A stretch of DNA of 64,000 nucleotides from Pseudoalteromonas citrea (GCF_000238375.3 NZ_AHBZ03000021.1:1-64000); one strand, 5' to 3'; numbered from the stretch's first letter, positions 26,796 to 36,568 are shown. The notes: generated by a model not told the origin, from the sequence alone. Program-made: numbers and translations.

Positions 26796-29700
26796 CTAAT
26801 GCAACTGTGCATCGGCACTGTTGGCAATCACCAAGTGCTCAGAAAACAATTGTCGAGGTAACACAAATGCATTCAAAGTGTATTTGCTGAACACACCGCT
26901 ATTGCGATTAGATTTAAGTGCCATCTGTACTTTGATAGGCGATTGCTCGCTCTCATCTTCAAATTGCCAAGTAGCTAAAAATTCACTGCCTTTAACCCAC
27001 CGCACATTTGCGTCATTTAATACTTTAAGGAGTGCCCATGGGCCTGACTTTTCAGCCGATAGGCGTCTTCCTGTGCTGTCTAACCCATATACTGTCGCCT
27101 TTTCTGTGCCGCCTTGGCCTGGCCAGCTAAATTTGCGCCACTCTTCGGGTTCATTACGGTAGCGATAAGCTTGATCACTAAAGCCAAAATAAGTTTCTCT
27201 TATCCCACGCTGTGCCACTGGCATCATTTGAAATTTAATACCAAGTTCACTGCTATTTTTAGGAAATAATGATCGAGTCACCTTGTTTGCAGTGGTCAAG
27301 TTTTTCAAAACTTTACTGTCAAATTTCAGGCCAATACCATTCCATTTCTTCTCTACCCATTTCCCACGTTTGAGAGTAATAAATGGTGATAAATACTCGT
27401 TAACAAAACGCCATAATGTGCCAGATTGTGTATTTAAAAACTCTGAAACATCTTCGACGGCGGCATCAGGCCCTGTCATGTTAAATGGATATTTACCACG
27501 CAAATTATCTTTATAAACCAAGTAAACTTGGTTTTCCCATTGACTATTTATTTGACCCTTAGCTTCATTCATTATGGCTTCAACCGACGCGGTCAATGGC
27601 GCTTTAAATAAGGTTTCAAGCACTTGTTTAGTATCAGGGTCTAATGCTCTTACTTGGCTTTCAACAATGATCCAGCTCGATTGCAATGCATTGTCTTTTT
27701 GTGAGCCAGCCAGTAAATCTTGTACAAAATTCATAGCAACCTGATCATCTTCGTTGCTGGCGGCTATTTTCTTTAATTCAGAGTGGAATGCACTCAGTGA
27801 CCCCAAATACTGCTGTAAATAATCTGATAACTTAGCATTCTCTACTGGTGTGCTATAACGACGCAGATCGGCGAACCTATGTTCAAGTTCGGGAACCCTA
27901 ACAACACTGACCTGTGCTAAACCCGAGGCTTTAGGCATAGCTTTGTTGATCAACTCATCTGCGGCATCTAATTTTGAAGCTTGAGCTAATGGTTTATCAG
28001 GTAATTGTAGGTTGTCACTCACGCTATCCATTAAATTCACCAGCGGACCATCATTCGAAGAGAGCCGAGAAAGCACTAAACTGGCATTATTAATTGACTT
28101 TAAATCGGACAACGTTATCGAGCCCAAGAAAGTAAACCATTGATTTGCATACTCTTGAAAATACAAAGCGCGAATGGACTTTATCAAAGCACCGGCTTTG
28201 GCTTCATCAACTTCTCCCCCCACTAAATTGCTGTCGTCGTTAATTTGTGTGCCCATCACCCAGTCGCCTGAGTACGCGAGTTTGGCTGCTCTGTTGATCT
28301 CAGGATACATCAGCTCTTGCCAGCCGTTGGCACTAAAGATATACGGCACACTGGCTGCTGCGCTAATAAACGAACGGTTTTTCGGTGACAACATAGCATC
28401 TAGCTTAATTGGCTCATGTTTTACCATAAATTGCTGTTTCATTTGCGTATATAGCGCTAATGCTTCAGGTTGAGTTGCCAAAGCTGCACGGCCACGTGCG
28501 ATAAATAGTGGGTTTTCTTGCCATAAAGGCAGTAACTGTTCAGGTGAGCCACTTGCATCAATACGATCGACATAAAAATCAATTAATTGTGAAAGTTTCG
28601 TCACCAGCTCGCTGTTTGTTTCATCATCGATATCAATATTAAGCTGCACACCAAGCTTACTTAAAAACTGCTGACGAACAAATTCAGAGTCTAAATGGGC
28701 GACAAATTCACTACTCATCATTAAATGTAGTTTTAAGGCCTCGTAGTATTGGGTGCGAATTTTCGCCGTTTTTTGCTGTTCTGTAATGCCTGTCCAGCGT
28801 TGGTGAAACCCCTCTAATGCTAATCGATTTTCACGTGAAAAGGGCTTTGCTATTAACGTTTCAACCTGTAACTTCAGGATTGACTCTATATGTTGTAATG
28901 TCTCATCACCTTCATAAATGCCAAAAATAAAATGCCAAGGTAGTGATTCTTCATAAGCCAGTAACTGTTGATAATGACTTAGTAAACCCAGTGTGACATC
29001 AAATTGCACCGCGCTTTCGTGGCGCTCTACACGTGCCGTTACGACTGCATCCACAAGTTCATCGCCTTGAGATAGTAATAGGTTGTTACTGGTATAAGAT
29101 GTGAACAATAGTGCCACAACCCCAGCAATACCCGCTAATGAACCGGACACGGTCAGCGCTTTTATCCAACGCTGAAATATTCGACGTTTTCGGTTACCTC
29201 TCGTTAAATCTTGTAATCTAAATACCACGTCATTAAATACCCGATTTATAAAAAATGCTTGAGTAATCTTTTCTTGTTTTTGCTCAAATATGACGGATCT
29301 AAATTTGGCTAATGTCCCTGAGGTGATCCTTTCGATAGGCGTGCCTTCTTGCGTCCCTGATGTGAAATATACACCCGCAAACCATGGCACTTCTTGATAT
29401 GGGTTTTGTTTAAACAGTAAATTAATAAATTCTGTTAGCTTTATTGTTGCTGCACAAAACTGATTAGGGAAGTCAACAATAAGCTGTTTTCGCTGCTCAT
29501 TACGCTCACGAGCAACTTTAGTAATGCGTTGTTCACACAAGCGCTCATAAAGTGCCTCCATGCGTTGTTCAAAAAGCTGCGCTGCGTCTGCTTGCTGATC
29601 TTCACTTAAATCGAGTAAGTAGGTACCAAATACTTGTTCACGCTGTTGCGGGTCTAAGTCGCTAAAAAAGGGTTCAAAACCGCTGATCAAATCCGTTTTA

Positions 29701-30485
29701 GTAAACACAATATGAACCGGGAAAATAACGCCTAATTCATTGATCAATTCTTCTATTCGTTCTCTAACTAACTTAACATGCGCGCGTATTTGTTCACTGT
29801 CTGCCGTTAAAATATCGGCAATACTAATGGCAACCATAACCCCATTAATTGGTACCTTAGGGCGATACTTTTTTAATAACGCTAAAAATGATAACCACTG
29901 CGTATTTTCACTTTGTTCCGTGGTGTACCTTCCAGCAGTATCAATCAATACGGCCTGATCCGAAAACCACCAATCACAATTTCTGGTACCACCAAAACCT
30001 TGAATATGGACTTGATTAGACTTTGAATAAGGAAAATGTAGCCCAGAATTAGCGAACAACGTACTTTTACCTGCCGCTGAAGGACCAATGATCATATACC
30101 AAGGAAGTGCATATAATGCCGTCGCACCTCGATAACCAGCACCAAGGTGAGACGCTTTCAATGATGCCAAAGCCTCTTCCATTTTAGTCTTTATTTCATC
30201 AATTTCGGCCTCAGAGCCCGCGTTATGCCCAGCAAGTTCTGATGCCAGTTTTTCACCCGAGCGTCGGGTCCATATCCAACGAAAAAATATAAATATGGTA
30301 AAAGAAACAAATACTACCGCCATAGCAATTAAACGCTTGTTGACGGAATCTAAGCCAATATAAATACCGGCAAACCAAACAATGGTTAAAATAGCAATTA
30401 GACCTATCAATTGCCCCGTTGCACGCGAAGAAAGTAATCCTAATGTAAAGTGAACCAAACCACTTTTGCTCGTAGAACCAACCAT
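26796..30485 (-). CDS. tssM: T6SS membrane-complex protein TssM (IcmF)
   Basis: This 1229-residue inner-membrane protein has two N-terminal TM helices (~23-43, 51-69) and a cytoplasmic GTPase-like domain with Walker A GPSAAGKST (134-142) and DTAGRYTTE. A third TM follows near residue 440 (LAGIAGVVALLFTSY), then a large periplasmic part with IcmF-related and C-terminal beta domains (FSWPGQGG, PWALLKVLNDANVRW). TssM bridges TssL and the lipoprotein TssJ. Length is normal. The start lies one base after the tssL stop (TAGCATG). Confidence 0.96.
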   Translation of the reverse strand: MVGSTSKSGLVHFTLGLLSSRATGQLIGLIAILTIVWFAGIYIGLDSVNKRLIAMAVVFVSFTIFIFFRWIWTRRSGEKLASELAGHNAGSEAEIDEIKTKMEEALASLKASHLGAGYRGATALYALPWYMIIGPSAAGKSTLFANSGLHFPYSKSNQVHIQGFGGTRNCDWWFSDQAVLIDTAGRYTTEQSENTQWLSFLALLKKYRPKVPINGVMVAISIADILTADSEQIRAHVKLVRERIEELINELGVIFPVHIVFTKTDLISGFEPFFSDLDPQQREQVFGTYLLDLSEDQQADAAQLFEQRMEALYERLCEQRITKVARERNEQRKQLIVDFPNQFCAATIKLTEFINLLFKQNPYQEVPWFAGVYFTSGTQEGTPIERITSGTLAKFRSVIFEQKQEKITQAFFINRVFNDVVFRLQDLTRGNRKRRIFQRWIKALTVSGSLAGIAGVVALLFTSYTSNNLLLSQGDELVDAVVTARVERHESAVQFDVTLGLLSHYQQLLAYEESLPWHFIFGIYEGDETLQHIESILKLQVETLIAKPFSRENRLALEGFHQRWTGITEQQKTAKIRTQYYEALKLHLMMSSEFVAHLDSEFVRQQFLSKLGVQLNIDIDDETNSELVTKLSQLIDFYVDRIDASGSPEQLLPLWQENPLFIARGRAALATQPEALALYTQMKQQFMVKHEPIKLDAMLSPKNRSFISAAASVPYIFSANGWQELMYPEINRAAKLAYSGDWVMGTQINDDSNLVGGEVDEAKAGALIKSIRALYFQEYANQWFTFLGSITLSDLKSINNASLVLSRLSSNDGPLVNLMDSVSDNLQLPDKPLAQASKLDAADELINKAMPKASGLAQVSVVRVPELEHRFADLRRYSTPVENAKLSDYLQQYLGSLSAFHSELKKIAASNEDDQVAMNFVQDLLAGSQKDNALQSSWIIVESQVRALDPDTKQVLETLFKAPLTASVEAIMNEAKGQINSQWENQVYLVYKDNLRGKYPFNMTGPDAAVEDVSEFLNTQSGTLWRFVNEYLSPFITLKRGKWVEKKWNGIGLKFDSKVLKNLTTANKVTRSLFPKNSSELGIKFQMMPVAQRGIRETYFGFSDQAYRYRNEPEEWRKFSWPGQGGTEKATVYGLDSTGRRLSAEKSGPWALLKVLNDANVRWVKGSEFLATWQFEDESEQSPIKVQMALKSNRNSGVFSKYTLNAFVLPRQLFSEHLVIANSADAQLH

Positions 30486-30486
30486 G

Positions 30487-31209
30487 CTACTGCCCTGTAT
30501 TATTTAGTTGCGAAAGAACTTCAATTTTCTTATCTATGTGAGTTTGACTCTGCCCAGCCTCAGCATTAATTACGTAATGAAAACCCGTAAATAACAGTGT
30601 GATCATACTGAGCGTTAGAGACAGGATCAGCCAATAAGGAACATTTCTACCCACCTTCATAGCAAATCCTTCTTCTGGCGCACCATTATCAGACAAAGCT
30701 AAATTTACCGGCCCTTTTAAGTCTTCTAGCTGCGCACGTACATCCACTAACAGTGCTTTTAATTGCTCTAGCCCTTTGATTTTATATACACCTTCAAAGC
30801 CTAACTGTAAGCAAACGAAGTAAACCTCAAGTAAGGTGCCTCGTTGATCTGGGCTTTTTCTGAGTTTATCTAATCGCTCAAAAAACTCTTCCCCAGCTCG
30901 GTTGTTACCAAAAAATTCTAATTGTAATGGCCGTGACATCCAGTCGACTCTAAAATCAACACCTGATGTCATAACTCGTTCATCGACAAATGCTGTTAAT
31001 GCAAACTTCGCCTCTTGCATCACTGATGCTGTAATTTGCTCTGAGTAGCAGCGCTTTTCAAACTCATCAAAAGACGTCAATAAAGCAGATCTAAAAGCTT
31101 CGATGTCGTTTGTTAAACTCGACTGCTGCTTAAGTGGCGCTGCTAGCTGTAAAACAGGCGCAATACATGCGAGTAAATCGGGGCCATTACTAGGCTTTTC
31201 AGTATCCAT
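30487..31209 (-). CDS. tssL: T6SS membrane-complex protein TssL (DotU)
   Basis: This 240-residue protein starts at ATG 31209, preceded by GAAGAG; an upstream TTG at 31230 lacks a ribosome site. DotU features: FALTAFVDERVMTSG, DWMSRPLQLEFFGNNRAGEEFFE (in part), LLEVYFVCLQLGFEGVYK, and a single C-terminal TM (PYWLILSLTLSMITLLFTGF). There is no OmpA-type peptidoglycan-binding extension. With TssM and TssJ it forms the trans-envelope complex; the cytoplasmic part docks the baseplate through TssK. Confidence 0.93.
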   Translation of the reverse strand: MDTEKPSNGPDLLACIAPVLQLAAPLKQQSSLTNDIEAFRSALLTSFDEFEKRCYSEQITASVMQEAKFALTAFVDERVMTSGVDFRVDWMSRPLQLEFFGNNRAGEEFFERLDKLRKSPDQRGTLLEVYFVCLQLGFEGVYKIKGLEQLKALLVDVRAQLEDLKGPVNLALSDNGAPEEGFAMKVGRNVPYWLILSLTLSMITLLFTGFHYVINAEAGQSQTHIDKKIEVLSQLNNTGQ

Positions 31210-31233
31210 ACTTGCTCTTCTCGTACTCAAAAG

Positions 31234-32568
31234 TTATTTTGCAACAGTCACAATTTCCACTGTTGCAGCTTGTAAGCTAAATGGGATAAATAGGCTTAAT
31301 GCATGGTCTTCACAGATCTGTTGCCATGCATCGCCAAAGGTTTCCAAACGAAAGTATTCATACCCGCTTTTTATTGCTAATTTATTGGGGGGACGCTGGC
31401 AATGAGTAAGAGCAACACCGTTCAATGCTGATGCAATCATCATTTCAAGTACCTGAGACGCTGCAATCTTAACTTGCTCAGCAAACAACTCAATCCATTG
31501 CGTAGAAGCCGACTCGCAAAAGACGGCAAGGTAAAAGTCATGACTTTGCAACATCTCAGAATCGATACTATTTATCTCATAAATCGCGTTAGAGCTGCGC
31601 TCAAGCTTAAGTGCCGCCATGCGTTTTGGTACTACTCCATCAAGTAATGTGCGTAAAATCTCATCTAACTTTGAGAACACTTCTGATAACGCATTATGGT
31701 TATATACCGGTAAACCGGTTGCTAACTCACTATGCTCAAACACAGAAACTCGGCTTATCAACATGACAAGCTCACTGTATAACCGCTCTGGGTGTAACAC
31801 ATTCAATGACTGTAAATGCTCAAGCATGCTTGCTGCTGGCGCCATGGAATTCAACAGCAAAAAACTATTCATTTCATTAGGACCAAAATCAGATACAGCT
31901 CCGTAGCCCTTGCGCCTATTAAGCAATACATTCACTTTTGCATTGACTAAATTGGTCGTGCGTTTCAATAAACCACTTAAATAATCCGAGGCGCCAACAT
32001 TCAATAACGGGGGGATATACTGTTCATCAAGCGCAAAAGTACCATCATCTAATCGGCTTAGTTTCAAGCAAGGTAAAGCATCAAAATAAGTTAACGTATC
32101 GTTTTGTGTTAAGAGTAATATGTTAGGCCGCGCAACCAGTAACTCCCGAGACCTATTTGGGTCATGCGTATCAATTACATCAATATATTGGCTATGATAA
32201 GCACTCAACTGGCCTGATTGACTATACCCTTCAATATCAGCAACATGACGATTTGCAGCAATTGCAACATGTACCAATACCGACGATGCCTTCTGATCTA
32301 GAGTCAACTTCAACTGATTCTCAACGTCAGTTGTATATTCCAGCATGCGCCCATTCGGCAACATTACTTGTAAAGACGTGACATTTAAAACCCCCCTGAG
32401 TAACGCACTTTTCTCAATATGGATGTAGTAAACTCCAAAGCCATTAGGCACAAGCATGGTTTGTCTCAATGTTTGCTGCTGCTCAGAATATGCATCTAAC
32501 AACTGAAAGTGTTGCTGTGCAAGCAGTACCCCTTCAGCCCATACGGGTTTATTTAGTGGCTCTTCCAT
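31234..32568 (-). CDS. tssK: T6SS baseplate-membrane linker TssK
   Basis: This 444-residue protein has the conserved TssK beginning (NKPVWAEGVLLAQQHFQLLDAY), the shell domain with FGVYYIHIEKSALLRGVLNV and LLLTQNDTLTYFDALPCLKL, a neck around LLNSMAPAASMLEHL, and the head domain near the C-terminus. TssK joins the wedge complex to TssL and TssM. It follows tssJ by 2 bp. All regions expected for the family are present. Confidence 0.94.
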   Translation of the reverse strand: MEEPLNKPVWAEGVLLAQQHFQLLDAYSEQQQTLRQTMLVPNGFGVYYIHIEKSALLRGVLNVTSLQVMLPNGRMLEYTTDVENQLKLTLDQKASSVLVHVAIAANRHVADIEGYSQSGQLSAYHSQYIDVIDTHDPNRSRELLVARPNILLLTQNDTLTYFDALPCLKLSRLDDGTFALDEQYIPPLLNVGASDYLSGLLKRTTNLVNAKVNVLLNRRKGYGAVSDFGPNEMNSFLLLNSMAPAASMLEHLQSLNVLHPERLYSELVMLISRVSVFEHSELATGLPVYNHNALSEVFSKLDEILRTLLDGVVPKRMAALKLERSSNAIYEINSIDSEMLQSHDFYLAVFCESASTQWIELFAEQVKIAASQVLEMMIASALNGVALTHCQRPPNKLAIKSGYEYFRLETFGDAWQQICEDHALSLFIPFSLQAATVEIVTVAK

Positions 32569-32570
32569 AC

Positions 32571-33035
32571 TCAGTGCTTCTCATCGATGCCAGGCAATGA
32601 CAATGAGCTGCTAGAAAGCAGCACATCTAACGATGTCGAAAGCTTCACAGGCCCCGTGCTTAAATCATGAAACGTGCGCCACTTGTTGTCTTCTCTATTT
32701 CGAAATAGAGCTACAAATGCCACATATTTTGCATTTTCAGCTTGCTCAAATTCAAACTCAACCTTATCTGAAGGGTTAATTGTGCGCTCTTCTACCGTGA
32801 TCAAGCTATTCGATAGTGTTGATTTATCTGCTTTCCAAAGCTCGTCAAATGTGGCGGAAGTAAAACTCTGAATATCTGTCAATTGATATACTTTAAGTAC
32901 TACGGGCAACGCCTCGTCAAATTGATTTAGATTCAGATTGTCGGTCGCTGCAACATCAACTTTGACTTTGGTCGTCATACAACCAGAAATAAATAAAAAG
33001 GCGACTAATAATAATTTAGATTTAATTTTGTTCAT
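32571..33035 (-). CDS. tssJ: T6SS outer-membrane lipoprotein TssJ
   Basis: The 154-residue precursor has a lipoprotein signal (KLLLVAFLFISGC, lipobox ISGC, lipidated Cys at ~19). The mature part shows the TssJ beta-sandwich pattern: NQFDEALPVVLKVYQLTD, FTSATFDELWKADKSTLS, DKVEFEFEQAENAKYVAFVALF. It binds the C-terminal periplasmic domain of TssM. It is the first recognisable structural gene of the operon, 24 bp after the unknown gene at 33060-33494. Confidence 0.92.
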   Translation of the reverse strand: MNKIKSKLLLVAFLFISGCMTTKVKVDVAATDNLNLNQFDEALPVVLKVYQLTDIQSFTSATFDELWKADKSTLSNSLITVEERTINPSDKVEFEFEQAENAKYVAFVALFRNREDNKWRTFHDLSTGPVKLSTSLDVLLSSSSLSLPGIDEKH

Positions 33036-33059
33036 TTTTGTATCTCTGAGTATGTGCTT

Positions 33060-33494
33060 TTATGATGTGAATCGAGCGAGTAACGCGCTTTCGTAGACTG
33101 GTCCAATTACCTTTTCAAATCGAACTGAAGGAGTATGAAACCATGGCGATTTTCGTTCTGAAATAAGTTTGAGTAAGTTAACTGAACCTCTTTCTTTACG
33201 CTCTATCGCAATAGAGCGTAATACCAGCTCGTCAGTCGCCCCTATCAGCTTGCGATATATCATTCTTAATTCTGAATTAAACTGTGAAAATGCAATACTC
33301 GATAAGGTGGAAATAATCTTTTTTGGATTACTTTTAGAACATACGAATAAAAGAAACACCGCATGTGAACTTGGTGAAAAAACATGCTCATAGGCCAGTC
33401 CAACCTCATCGAGAAAGCGACTAACATCTCGGCTAAGATCAGCCACAAATTGAACCGATTGAAGCAATAATTGAGGGGTATCATTGTACACCAT
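33060..33494 (-). CDS. Unknown protein heading the T6SS operon
   Basis: The 144 residues are not recognised. It has no signal peptide or TM helix; the chain looks helical with a central hydrophobic strand (HAVFLLFVCSKSNPKKIIS) and a C-terminal segment SPWFHTPSVRFEKVIGPVYES. GGGAG stands five bases before the ATG at 33494. As the promoter-proximal gene, 24 bp ahead of tssJ, it may be a regulator or assembly factor of the T6SS, but nothing in the sequence says which. The FNR-like dyad lies 28 bp upstream of its start. Confidence 0.6.
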   Translation of the reverse strand: MVYNDTPQLLLQSVQFVADLSRDVSRFLDEVGLAYEHVFSPSSHAVFLLFVCSKSNPKKIISTLSSIAFSQFNSELRMIYRKLIGATDELVLRSIAIERKERGSVNLLKLISERKSPWFHTPSVRFEKVIGPVYESALLARFTS

Positions 33495-33830
33495 GCCATC
33501 TCCCTAGCACTTTCAATACTTTTGACCTAGATCAAAAGAACTGCAAAAGATCAAAAATCCATCAAAGCATGAATTTTAAAATACGAATTTAATACTACTT
33601 ATAAATCTTGGTGGCGAAATCTACAGACAGAAAAACAATATGTCAACAAAATATTTATCAAAATGATGGTTTGATTTACAAAAAGCAATCCTTTAGGATC
33701 AATTAAATCGCAAGGTGATTCATTGTGGAATATAAAATTTAAATCAACTACAGTTTAGTTATAAAAAAAACAAACCGTTGCAAAATAAGCAACATTTAAC
33801 ATTCAAATATAAAAGGTATATGACAGGGAT
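33495..33830. promoter_or_regulatory. Divergent promoter region between the T6SS operon and vgrG2
   Basis: This 336-bp AT-rich region separates two divergent transcription units, so both promoters must be here. A dyad TTGACCTAGATCAA is at 33522-33535. I looked for a sigma-54 -24/-12 element (TGGCA-N7-TTGC) and found no good match. No small open reading frame with a ribosome site was seen. Confidence 0.6.
33522..33535. promoter_or_regulatory. FNR/ANR-like dyad
   Basis: TTGACCTAGATCAA matches the FNR consensus TTGAT-N4-ATCAA in nine of ten defined bases. It is embedded in a longer symmetric sequence (TTTTGA-N6-TCAAAA). It lies 28 bp upstream of the first codon of the T6SS operon, which would suit repression or a promoter further upstream. 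Binding is inference. Confidence 0.35.
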
Positions 33831-35909
33831 ATGTCTAAATTTATCGCGTGTTTTTCGAATGAGCCTCAGCAATTTAATGTTGTATCTGTCAATGCAGTTG
33901 AAAGGGTCTCTGCGCTTTCTTACTGGCACATTGATATTGAGTGCCAAAGTTCACAAGCTGATATGTTCAGATTAGGTCGCGATATGACATTGACCTTGTT
34001 TGAACCCGATGGCTCTACCATTACCCGGTGCCATATAATTGAGCAAATACATACGGTTAAACATCAGCTTTTTGAGTGCAGAGTATCCCTACGGTTATGC
34101 CCCAAGTTGTCACTTTTAACTAAAACCACCAATAGCTGTGTATTTATTGATAGTGATCTAAAGCAAATCAGCGAAGTAATTCTTCATCGTGCCGGATACG
34201 CACAAAGTCATATTGACTGGCGAGTTAGCACTGAACTACCCGCACAACAGCAGTTTATTCAAGCAATGGAAAATGACCTCTCTCTCCTGCATCGGTTATT
34301 TTCACAATACGGGTTAATATATTGGTTTGAAGAATCCTCTGGTGTTGAGAAAATAGTAATATCGGACAGTAACCTAAATAGCCCCTACTCTTCGAAAGGT
34401 GTACTCGAGGCCATAGAACCGGATGGGTATAATCATGCTTACTTAAAGCAATTTGTTGGTTTCACTCAGTGCCAATTAGATGCCGGTATGTATACTTCGC
34501 ACTCTAGCAATACCTATAAAAATGCCGACCCTGATCAACATGGCTTAAGCCATATTAATTATTATGAGCCCATTGCACAGAATCAAAAAGCCTGTTCATT
34601 ACAGAGCCAGAATCAAAGCCACGCATTGGCATGCCAAGCTCTCACACTTACATTAACCGGTAATGTCGCTCATATCTTTGCTGGATGTTCCTTCGCTTTA
34701 GAAGACAATACCGGCACCCACGCCAGTGGTGATTACTTATGTATTGAAGTCGAACATCATTTATCTCAGCAAAATAGTGATGGTATTGATGACAGAATAA
34801 GTCAATACAAATCGATAGTAACCTGTATCCCCAGAGGAACCCCTTACAAAGCACAGTTGCCCACACCTAAACCAAAGCCCATGGTATTTGCAGCCAAAGT
34901 CGAATCACTGAGTGCCACAGCAATGCTAACTAACGAGGGTGACTATCGCACTCGCCTCTCATTTGATTCCTCGGTAAGTTCTAAAGCTCAAGCAAGTAAA
35001 GCATTGAAAAAATTAGCCATGTATACGTGTGCCAACCAGAGCCAAGCGACAGGCTGGCACTTTCCTTTAGTAAATGGTTCAGATGTATTAATTGGCTGTA
35101 TTAATAATGATCCTGCTGACACATATATCATGGGGTTTTCGTTAAGCACAGAACAACCTTCTATTGTAACAAGTGCGAATTCATACCTTAATCGTCTTGT
35201 CAGTGCATCAGGCCATGAACTGTGTTTTGATGATGATAAACAATCTCCAAAAGTCATTTTGAGCACGCTAGGTAAATCACATTATCTGGAATTAAATGCA
35301 ACAAGATCAGGTAAGCAATTTATTCATTGGATAAGCCAGTTTGGATCGATTAATTTATACAGTGGAAAATCATTAAGCCTCACGGCTAATAAAAGTGATG
35401 CTAATCTATCGAGTGAGCAACGTATTTTAATTGATGCCAAAGAACACCTATCTATCAATTCAGATAAAAGTGCGACATTACTGCAAGGTGCAGGACAGAC
35501 GAAAATTACAAGTAAGTCAATCTTGCTCGCTGCTGAAAAAGCCATGAGTATAACGACGAATAAATCGCTCGATAGTAACACTGAGAAAGGTATAAACAGT
35601 AAAACCCAGCGAGGTAAATTTACCATCAGCACGCCGAATGGTTCGAGTATATTTAATAGTAATAGCAATATAACACTTGAAGGCGCTGGCAAAGGGGATT
35701 TGATTATTCATAACAACGGTGGTGAAATAAAATTGGACAGTCAAGGTAATGTCACCCTCACTGCGACCGACATGTTGACTTTAAAAGGTGCGATGACCAC
35801 GTTAGACGCAGCTGTAGATTACAAGTTCGAATCGCCAGATACCGCCGCTGAACCGCAAAACGAAAATCAACCATCAATTCCGACCAATAAAGTGCTATCG
35901 CTCAGCTAA
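33831..35909 (+). CDS. Diverged second VgrG-family protein
   Basis: This 692-residue protein has recognisable VgrG architecture: gp27-like start (MSKFIACFSNEPQQFNVV), ISEVILHRAGYAQSHIDWR and FIQAMENDLSLLHRLFSQYG in the classic positions. An OB-like part (DYRTRLSFDSS, ATGWHFPLVNGSDVLIGC) and a C-terminal beta-prism with repeated Ser/Thr/Lys motifs follow. The usual DRPVILGALYN signature is replaced by ADTYIMGFSLS, and the prism is irregular. A 25-residue Pro/Gln-rich tail ends the protein. It is transcribed divergently from the main operon and followed by an immunity-like gene, so it may deliver a separate cargo. Confidence 0.85.
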   Translation: MSKFIACFSNEPQQFNVVSVNAVERVSALSYWHIDIECQSSQADMFRLGRDMTLTLFEPDGSTITRCHIIEQIHTVKHQLFECRVSLRLCPKLSLLTKTTNSCVFIDSDLKQISEVILHRAGYAQSHIDWRVSTELPAQQQFIQAMENDLSLLHRLFSQYGLIYWFEESSGVEKIVISDSNLNSPYSSKGVLEAIEPDGYNHAYLKQFVGFTQCQLDAGMYTSHSSNTYKNADPDQHGLSHINYYEPIAQNQKACSLQSQNQSHALACQALTLTLTGNVAHIFAGCSFALEDNTGTHASGDYLCIEVEHHLSQQNSDGIDDRISQYKSIVTCIPRGTPYKAQLPTPKPKPMVFAAKVESLSATAMLTNEGDYRTRLSFDSSVSSKAQASKALKKLAMYTCANQSQATGWHFPLVNGSDVLIGCINNDPADTYIMGFSLSTEQPSIVTSANSYLNRLVSASGHELCFDDDKQSPKVILSTLGKSHYLELNATRSGKQFIHWISQFGSINLYSGKSLSLTANKSDANLSSEQRILIDAKEHLSINSDKSATLLQGAGQTKITSKSILLAAEKAMSITTNKSLDSNTEKGINSKTQRGKFTISTPNGSSIFNSNSNITLEGAGKGDLIIHNNGGEIKLDSQGNVTLTATDMLTLKGAMTTLDAAVDYKFESPDTAAEPQNENQPSIPTNKVLSLS

Positions 35910-36084
35910 GGCTTTCTACCTCAAGTCGATTACTGTAAATGAAGTACGCATATAACGGTGTTAAATATTAACCTGGCACACTTGATACAATAAACTTGGA
36001 GTACCCCTGCTAAGGAAGCTACACAACTGAACACTACAAAGCTAATATATCAATGATAGTTAAATTTTGATAAGGAAAATAAAA

Positions 36085-36417
36085 ATGAATATGTATACCA
36101 CAATTGATGCTATCCCTCAGCAACTCGGACAATACCTTTACCAGTATATTGATCAAGCATGGTTTGAGGCTGAGCTTATTTTAGAGCAAACCGAGACAAC
36201 ATATGACTGTTGGGCATATTACTTCCCTATGGAAGCACCATTAGAGCAAATCGATATCAGTGTTAGCGATGACATAGCCGCATTATTTAAATTACTTTAT
36301 GACCATGGAATTAATAGCCAGCCAGAACAATGGCAACGAGTAATATTTAACATCAAGCCAAGCGGGCAGTTCAGTATTAACTTTGAAAAAGACAACGACG
36401 ATGACGTTGATGCATAA
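36085..36417 (+). CDS. YezG/DUF600-like putative immunity protein (orphan)
   Basis: This 110-residue protein starts at ATG 36085 with AAGGAAA upstream. It has the YezG-family look: ARM start with a helix, EAELILEQTETTYDCWAYYF, then ISVSDDIAALFKLLYDHG, a Trp (PEQWQRVIF) and the closing beta pair FNIKPSGQFSINFEKDNDDD. YezG-like proteins neutralise nuclease or other polymorphic toxins. No toxin gene is adjacent: upstream is vgrG2, downstream two unknown exported proteins. It may protect against a toxin made by relatives, or the cognate toxin has been lost. Confidence 0.6.
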   Translation: MNMYTTIDAIPQQLGQYLYQYIDQAWFEAELILEQTETTYDCWAYYFPMEAPLEQIDISVSDDIAALFKLLYDHGINSQPEQWQRVIFNIKPSGQFSINFEKDNDDDVDA

Positions 36418-36568
36418 CTTGATGCATATAATCAACGTCAGGAATGGTCGATTGTAATTAAGTTAGGTAAAACAGGAACTCACCAAGTTACAACAAGGAA
36501 AAATAAATGTTAACATAAAGTCGGACTTGCATTCTGTAAGCCTATACATAACTTTTAAAGGAAATAAA

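Noticed and set aside
33266-33499. Minus-strand frame of 77 residues overlapping the first operon gene
   Set aside because: Out-of-frame shadow of the 144-residue gene, which has the better ribosome site and continuous composition.
33495-33830. Sigma-54 promoter for the T6SS operon
   Set aside because: Many T6SS operons use RpoN, so I looked for TGGCA-N7-TTGC on both strands; the best candidates had the wrong spacing.
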